This document shows positions 5,216 through 9,179 of a DNA stretch of 9,179 bases, piece after piece (position 1 is the first letter of the stretch; each line of letters opens with the position of its first letter). Source of the DNA: Desulfobacteraceae bacterium (lineage in GTDB: Bacteria > Desulfobacterota > Desulfobacteria > Desulfobacterales > Desulfosalsimonadaceae). The DNA lies in NCBI GenBank assembly GCA_021162325.1, contig JAGGYV010000154.1:1-9179 (forward strand), in the 5' to 3' direction. A program made the translations under genes and the position numbers. A model generated the notes under the pieces. The model saw only the letters and a program-made list of their open reading frames with translations. It was not told where the DNA came from and did not search any database.

Positions 5216-5884
5216 ATGCATCTTAACAAAATATTTTTTTTATTTCTGTCCTGCATCCTGATAACTATTGTCCTGCCCGTCAATGGGTTTTGTGAATTAA
5301 AAGCATTGGATGACAACGGATTGTCAGATATATATGCCACCGGATTTACAGATTTTGCGATCAACAATTTGGGCGGCGGTATTTCAGAAACCTATGCGTG
5401 GTTTAATATCAACACATATCAATACACTGAAATAGAATCCTTAAAACTCGGCTATCATGACGAATACGATTATAAAGATCCGAATCCGGGTTTTGCATGG
5501 GATGAGGACTGGGAAAATGTCGTGTTCGGCGGTGACTTTGAAGACCCCAGTAAAGATTTTCGGACGGAAGGCGTATATTTTGCAGCTGAATTTGAGAATA
5601 TTGACACGCCGGCAACCCGCCAGTTAAAATCCATCACCTGGGGAGCCAATGATGCCTATGGCGAACTGTCTGCCGATTTTATCAGCTTCAGCGGTTATAT
5701 CGATGATTCTGACAACAACACCCCGGAATACAATGGTCACGGATTAAACCTTGGCATTCAAACAATCACCGCCGGTGATTTCAACAGTGACGGCGACGCC
5801 TCGGAATTTTCCATTACCCTGTCGCTGGACGGTTATAATAAAGGCTATTGGGTAACATTTACCGAGGCCACGGTCACCCCTTAA
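5216..5884 (+). CDS. Secreted acidic protein of unknown function
   Basis: Read from the ATG at 5216 this is a 222-residue precursor. That ATG has GGAG 6 nt upstream, while the ATG at 5204 lies before the Shine-Dalgarno and is less likely. A clear Sec signal peptide occupies residues 1 to about 25 (lysine at 5, then FFLFLSCILITIVL). No lipobox is present: the cysteine at 26 is preceded by F. The mature part opens with LKALDDNGLSDIYATG (28-43), resembling the LDDxxLSxxxG segment seen at the start of several uncharacterised exported protein families. It is rich in D/E, G and aromatic residues, and near the end carries DFNSDGDASEF (188-198), a DxNxDG loop like calcium-binding loops of dockerin or EF-hand type. 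It has no membrane anchor. It is likely a beta-rich periplasmic or surface protein. The family is not recognised. It stands alone and is closed by a strong terminator. Confidence 0.75.
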   Translation: MHLNKIFFLFLSCILITIVLPVNGFCELKALDDNGLSDIYATGFTDFAINNLGGGISETYAWFNINTYQYTEIESLKLGYHDEYDYKDPNPGFAWDEDWENVVFGGDFEDPSKDFRTEGVYFAAEFENIDTPATRQLKSITWGANDAYGELSADFISFSGYIDDSDNNTPEYNGHGLNLGIQTITAGDFNSDGDASEFSITLSLDGYNKGYWVTFTEATVTP

Positions 5885-5913
5885 AAACAATTTTCAATCC
5901 ATTAATCAATAAT

Positions 5914-5956
5914 AAAAAGCCGGAAACGACACCATGTGTTTTCCGGCTTTTTTTTT
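5914..5956 (+). terminator. Intrinsic terminator after the secreted protein gene
   Basis: A 13-bp perfect stem, AAAAAGCCGGAAA (5914-5926) with TTTCCGGCTTTTT (5940-5952), encloses a 13-nt loop and runs into a T tract through 5956. It lies 29 nt after the stop at 5884. The A-rich left arm means it could also act, more weakly, on the other strand. Confidence 0.92.
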
Positions 5957-5979
5957 CCGGCTTTTTTTTCTTTTTTTTT
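5939..5979 (+). repeat. Duplicated 3' arm of the terminator
   Basis: The core CCGGC plus T tract occurs at 5943 and again 14 nt later at 5957, followed by more T (5962-5969 and 5971-5979). The second copy could pair with the same left arm (GCCGG at 5919-5923), giving an alternative, longer-loop terminator. It looks like a local 14-nt duplication by slippage in a T-rich tract. Confidence 0.8.
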
Positions 5980-6031
5980 ATATTGTATGGTATTAAAGAT
6001 CTTAAATTTTCAAATTACAGGAGTGCTGACG

Positions 6032-6883
6032 ATGGAAAATAAAAAACTCATTAATATGCTCAATAGAGACTTGGCCGATGAGCACGCAGCCATTATCCGT
6101 TATATGATTCACAGCTATCTTGAAGGTGAAGACTCCCCTATAGGTGCCAGCCTGCTGTCACGCGCCCGGGAAGAGATGTGGCACATGCACTGGCTGGGAA
6201 TGCTCATTGGAAAAATGGGCGGCGAACCGGATTTAACCCCGGCCCCCTACCCCTATGATCCGACCAATCGCAAAACCATATTTAAATCCTATGTGGCATA
6301 TGAAAAAAAATTAATTCCCCATTACATAAAAGAAGCGGAGTTAATGGATGATCCGCATATTAAACGAGTGCTTCAGCGCGAAGCTTGGGAATCTGAAATA
6401 CACGCCAAAAAATTCCAGAAAATCCATGACAAACTGACCCAGGAACAGGCAAAAAGCCTTCCGGGCGAAGAGAATGAACTTTCCGAAAGTCTTGTGGAAA
6501 AGCTTCAACATATTATAGAAGCAAAATATACTCAGATGCTCCAAGCCATTCGCGACGCATGGGTTTTTCAGGGCAGCGGACTTTCCGGCTGGCAGATCAT
6601 TGATTTTTCATTCACCAAAATGAAACAACTGGCCCATATGGCCGAAGAGGTCGCTGAAAACGGGATTAAACCCCGCCTGAAAAAAGGCAATATCATCACG
6701 GCTCCCGCCATCGGCATGGCCCTTAAAAATACCCTGGAAAGTGTCTGGACCACCCGGGACCTACATACGGATATGCAAAATGACCCGGAAGCACAAAAAC
6801 ATTCCGGTCTAATGGCCAATCTTGACCTATCATTAAAGCAGGAAACATATGAAACCGAAGAAATCAAAGACTGGTTGAAGTGA
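6032..6883 (+). CDS. Ferritin-like (bacterioferritin-related) protein with a second half-domain
   Basis: This is a cytoplasmic four-helix-bundle protein of 283 residues. The start at 6032 has AGGAG 8 nt upstream. An earlier in-frame ATG (5936) falls inside the terminator and is rejected. By comparison with bacterioferritin, E17 (DEHAAIIRY, helix A), E48xxH51 (REEMWH, helix B) and E91 (helix C) are present. Helix D reads S121-E-I-H124, so the usual ExxH glutamate is serine, with glutamates on either side at 120 and 122. Residues about 155-215 resemble the first helix pair again: IIEAKYTQML aligns with DEHAAIIRY, and QLAH (199-202) aligns with EMWH, with Q in place of E. The protein is thus longer than normal ferritins (about 160 residues). 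Iron storage, oxidase or peroxide-protection roles are family-based inference. No rubredoxin-type cysteine pairs are seen. Confidence 0.8.
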   Translation: MENKKLINMLNRDLADEHAAIIRYMIHSYLEGEDSPIGASLLSRAREEMWHMHWLGMLIGKMGGEPDLTPAPYPYDPTNRKTIFKSYVAYEKKLIPHYIKEAELMDDPHIKRVLQREAWESEIHAKKFQKIHDKLTQEQAKSLPGEENELSESLVEKLQHIIEAKYTQMLQAIRDAWVFQGSGLSGWQIIDFSFTKMKQLAHMAEEVAENGIKPRLKKGNIITAPAIGMALKNTLESVWTTRDLHTDMQNDPEAQKHSGLMANLDLSLKQETYETEEIKDWLK

Positions 6884-6913
6884 AAATCTGCGCCAAAAAT
6901 CTCGTTTTAACAG

Positions 6914-6961
6914 ATGATTAAAATAATCATGCGATTGCTGTTAGCTCTGCGGCAATCGTAT
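6914..6961 (+). terminator. Two adjacent hairpins downstream of the ferritin-like gene
   Basis: ATGATTA (6914-6920) and TAATCAT (6924-6930) form a perfect 7-bp stem with a 3-nt loop. Overlapping its last two bases, ATGCGATTGC (6929-6938) pairs with GCAATCGTAT (6952-6961) through one G-T pair, and is followed by a modest T-containing stretch (TAATTTT). The second is a weak intrinsic terminator candidate. Both lie 31-78 nt after the stop codon. The shared bases mean both helices cannot be complete at once. Confidence 0.5.
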
Positions 6962-7011
6962 TAATTTTCCGTATCCCTCGGCAGGATCCTCTCAAATTTC
7001 CTTTAAGCCCC

Positions 7012-7040
7012 TTGACTTTACTTCGTGATTATTCTAAAAA
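7012..7040 (+). promoter_or_regulatory. Candidate sigma-70 promoter for the acyl-CoA dehydrogenase
   Basis: TTGACT (7012-7017, five of six consensus bases) is followed after exactly 17 nt by TAAAAA (7035-7040, four of six). It would give a leader of roughly 85-90 nt before the ATG at 7134. The assignment is by eye, in an AT-rich region. Confidence 0.35.
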
Positions 7041-7133
7041 TTTTTGCCAGAATCGATAAAAATTATTTATCATTGATATTTGATATTTGCTAATTGATAC
7101 ATACGAAAAATTCATAAAAGGAGATTATAAATT

Positions 7134-8984
7134 ATGGCGCAAATGATTGCAGATCGCAGAGATGTGGACTTTGTCCTTCATGAACAACTGGAAGTTGCCG
7201 GATTATCAAAAAACGAAAAATTCCGGGATTTTAATAAAAAAACAGTCGATATGGTTGTTTCTGAAGCACGTCAGCTGGCAATAAAAGAAATCCTGCCCAC
7301 CCAGCAGCTCAGCGATGAAGGCTGTGTGTTTGACAATGGTGAAGTCCGGGTTCCGGAAGAATATCACCGGGTATTTAAGCTGTTTAATGAAGGGGAATGG
7401 CCCGGCATGATTGATGATCCGGAATGGGGTGGTCAGGGCATGCCTAAAACCGTAGCACTTGCCGCCAATGAATATTTCTACGGCGCCAACCCGGCGTTCA
7501 TGTTATATTACGGCCTGACGCATGGTGCCGGAAAGTGTATTGAAACCATCGGCTCGCAACAGCAAAAGAAAACATATCTGGAAAAAATTTATACCGGTGA
7601 ATGGGCCGGAACGATGCTGCTCACCGAGCCGAATGCCGGATCCGATGTCGGAGCGCTTGAGTCAACTGCTAAAAAAAATGAAGACGGCACGTATTCGATT
7701 ACCGGATCTAAAATTTTCATCTCCGGCGGTGAACACAATATGGTGAGCAATATTGTTCACCCGGTCCTTGCCCGGATTGAAGGCGCTCCCGAAGGAACCC
7801 GTGGCATTTCCCTGTTTCTGGTGCCCAAATACCGTGTCAATGATGACGGCAGCCTCGGAGAATTCAACGATGTGGTCTGCACGGGTATTGAAGAAAAAAT
7901 GGGTCTTCACGGCAACTGTACATGTTCCTTAACCCTTGGCGGCAAAGGCAATTGCGTTGGCGAACTGATCGGTGAAGAAAACAAAGGTATGCGGGCCATG
8001 TTCCTGATAATGAACGAAGCCCGTCAGCTGGTCGGCCTCCAGGGATTTGCCGTTTCAACCGCTTCATACATTTATTCATTAAATTATGCCCGGGAAAGAA
8101 TTCAGAGTAAACATATGACTGCCGGGAAAGATCCGGATGCCAAGGATGTGGCGATTATTGAGCACCCGGATGTGCGCCGCCAGCTGATGAATATGAAAGC
8201 GTATGTTGACGGTATGCGAAGCCTCATCTATTACGGCGGCTATGTTCAGGATCTGGAAGAACTCGCCACGGACCCGGCCGAAAAAGAAAGACTTGAAGAC
8301 CTGACGGCCATATTAACTCCCATCATCAAGGGCTATATCACTGACAAGGCGTTGGAAGTTACCAGTCACGGTGTTCAGATTTACGGTGGCTATGGATATA
8401 TTAAAGAATACCCGGTTGAACAGTTAATGCGTGACTGCCGGATTTTCATGATCTATGAAGGAACCAACGGCATCCAGTCTATTGACCTTCTTGGGCGCAA
8501 ACTGGGAATGAAAAAGGGCAAACCGTTTATTGACTTTCTCGGGCTGATGCAAAAAACCCTGACCGAGGCAAAAGGGGTACCCGCGTTAAGCAAGCTCACA
8601 GAGAATTTTGAAGCTGCGCTCAACCGTTTAAGTGAAACCGCTCTGTATCTTGCCAAAACCGCTATGTCGGATAATATCTTAAACGCATTTGCATTTTCCC
8701 ATCCCTTCATGGAAGTAACCGGCGATGTGACATTTGCCTGGATGCATCTATGGCGATCCACTGTTGCCATGAACAAACTCATCAAACTGGCCGGCAGCGA
8801 TGACCCGGCGCAAATCCGTGCCAAAGCTGAAAAGAATAAGGATGCGGCCTTCTACTATGGCCAGATTAAAACCGCAGAATTTTTTATTCGGTCCATTCTT
8901 CCCATCACTATGGGGAAATTTAATGCCATTGGCGAAACCAACGGTGCCGCGATTGATATGCTCGACAATTCTTTTGCTGTATAA
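7134..8984 (+). CDS. Acyl-CoA dehydrogenase, long (DmdC/FadE-like) type
   Basis: This is an FAD-dependent enzyme that introduces the alpha-beta double bond in an acyl-CoA and passes electrons to ETF. It acts in the cytoplasm in fatty or organic acid oxidation. The 616 residues exceed the classical 380-400 because of an N-terminal extension (1 to about 75) and a C-terminal acyl-CoA-dehydrogenase-C-like helical domain (about 465-610). Between them are the standard N-terminal helical domain, the middle beta domain with LLTEPNAGSDVG (162-173) and ITGSKIFISGGEH (189-201), and the C-terminal helical domain with QIYGGYGYIKEYPVEQLMRD (415-434). This leads to MIYEGTNGIQ, whose E442 is at the position of the catalytic glutamate (YEGT, as in medium-chain enzymes). 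AAAGGAG lies 10 nt before the ATG. No ETF, thiolase or CoA ligase gene is in the window, so the chain-length preference is open. The size and architecture match DmdC-like and Desulfobacterota fatty-acid enzymes. Confidence 0.93.
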   Translation: MAQMIADRRDVDFVLHEQLEVAGLSKNEKFRDFNKKTVDMVVSEARQLAIKEILPTQQLSDEGCVFDNGEVRVPEEYHRVFKLFNEGEWPGMIDDPEWGGQGMPKTVALAANEYFYGANPAFMLYYGLTHGAGKCIETIGSQQQKKTYLEKIYTGEWAGTMLLTEPNAGSDVGALESTAKKNEDGTYSITGSKIFISGGEHNMVSNIVHPVLARIEGAPEGTRGISLFLVPKYRVNDDGSLGEFNDVVCTGIEEKMGLHGNCTCSLTLGGKGNCVGELIGEENKGMRAMFLIMNEARQLVGLQGFAVSTASYIYSLNYARERIQSKHMTAGKDPDAKDVAIIEHPDVRRQLMNMKAYVDGMRSLIYYGGYVQDLEELATDPAEKERLEDLTAILTPIIKGYITDKALEVTSHGVQIYGGYGYIKEYPVEQLMRDCRIFMIYEGTNGIQSIDLLGRKLGMKKGKPFIDFLGLMQKTLTEAKGVPALSKLTENFEAALNRLSETALYLAKTAMSDNILNAFAFSHPFMEVTGDVTFAWMHLWRSTVAMNKLIKLAGSDDPAQIRAKAEKNKDAAFYYGQIKTAEFFIRSILPITMGKFNAIGETNGAAIDMLDNSFAV

Positions 8985-9084
8985 CTGACGCATTGTGTTA
9001 TTCTTCTTGTAATGTAACTGCTCAGGTAGATAGGCTGTCGGCGGAAGGTAAATAGTGGTTGAACGGAAACCCTCCTGAAAAAAT

Positions 9085-9167
9085 ATGTTGGGTTTCGCCC
9101 TTTGGAATTTTGTTTAGCTAAACACATGATTTTCGTAGGTTGGGTAGAGCGTAGCGAAACCCAACAT
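9085..9167. repeat. Long inverted repeat of the REP/'VGW' type
   Basis: ATGTTGGGTTTCGC (9085-9098) and GCGAAACCCAACAT (9154-9167) are perfect 14-bp inverted arms around a 55-nt loop. The right part also forms a smaller hairpin, GTTGGGT (9139-9145) with ACCCAAC (9159-9165), so the right arm has two possible partners. The motif GTAGGTTGGGTAGAGCGTAG is one I recall as a frequent intergenic repeat in proteobacteria. It lies 100 nt after the dehydrogenase stop, and no T tract follows, so it is not a standard terminator. Confidence 0.75.
9111..9124. other. 14-bp perfect palindrome in the loop of the terminal inverted repeat
   Basis: TGTTTAGCTAAACA reads the same on both strands. It sits inside the 55-nt loop of the repeat at 9085-9167, off-centre. 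It could be a protein-binding site or a target-like site within the element; nothing in the sequence decides. Confidence 0.5.
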
Positions 9168-9179
9168 GTCAATGTGGGC

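Noticed and set aside
5936..6031. In-frame N-terminal extension of the ferritin-like protein from an ATG at 5936
   Set aside because: The ATG lies in the loop of the terminator and the extension would translate its T tract into a phenylalanine-rich run. The ATG at 6032 has a proper Shine-Dalgarno.
8453..8824. Minus-strand frame of 123 codons inside the acyl-CoA dehydrogenase
   Set aside because: It is antisense to conserved catalytic coding sequence and its composition follows from that strand.
8855..9172. Minus-strand frame of 105 codons at the right end
   Set aside because: It is built from the translated REP-type repeat and antisense dehydrogenase sequence.
1..9179. CRISPR array, tRNA or rRNA gene
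   Set aside because: There are no regularly spaced direct repeats of 25-40 nt with unique spacers, and no cloverleaf or rRNA signature was seen on either strand.

Overview
The window looks like chromosomal DNA of a Gram-negative bacterium of moderate GC, most likely a Desulfobacterota (delta-proteobacterial) anaerobe of the Desulfobacterales kind. This is inference. It rests on the 616-residue acyl-CoA dehydrogenase, the NSS transporter paired with a MetS-like micro-subunit, and the many short palindromic dispersed repeats between genes. No rRNA, tRNA, CRISPR array, transposase or phage gene was seen.

Left end (1-1060): a decayed stretch. It holds an unassigned 61-codon frame, a four-tract G-quadruplex motif, a minus-strand fragment of an unrecognised protein cut off by a palindromic repeat (535-708), and a minus-strand C-terminal remnant that resembles DUF4143 ATPases (934-1059). 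Three copies of a roughly 27-nt repeat (24-50, 314-340, 1861-1887) are scattered here and around the next gene.

Minus-strand genes (1078-2922): a small stand-alone predicted ATPase with intact Walker A, Walker B and H-loop, followed upstream by an intact NAD kinase with a GTG start. The gap between them carries two strong inverted repeats.

Plus-strand transporter unit (3329-4934): a sodium:neurotransmitter-symporter (NSS) family transporter and, 22 nt downstream, a 33-residue MetS-like small subunit with a TTG start. This two-gene unit is bracketed by two same-orientation copies of a 145-bp element (3117-3261 and 4946-5090). The copies are about 90% identical and of equal length. They share a complementary end pairing with a covarying base pair (T-A in one copy, C-G in the other), and the left arm has a second possible partner. 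This is the most unusual structure in the window.

Plus-strand right half (5216-8984): an acidic secreted protein of unknown function closed by a strong intrinsic terminator whose 3' arm is duplicated; a two-part ferritin-like protein whose helix-D ligand glutamate appears to be serine; and a complete DmdC/FadE-type acyl-CoA dehydrogenase with its own candidate promoter. The window closes with a long inverted repeat of the REP type (9085-9167). The genes do not form one pathway. They read as separate housekeeping and metabolic units (NADP supply, amino-acid uptake, iron or oxidative handling, fatty or organic acyl-CoA oxidation) divided by terminators and repeats.
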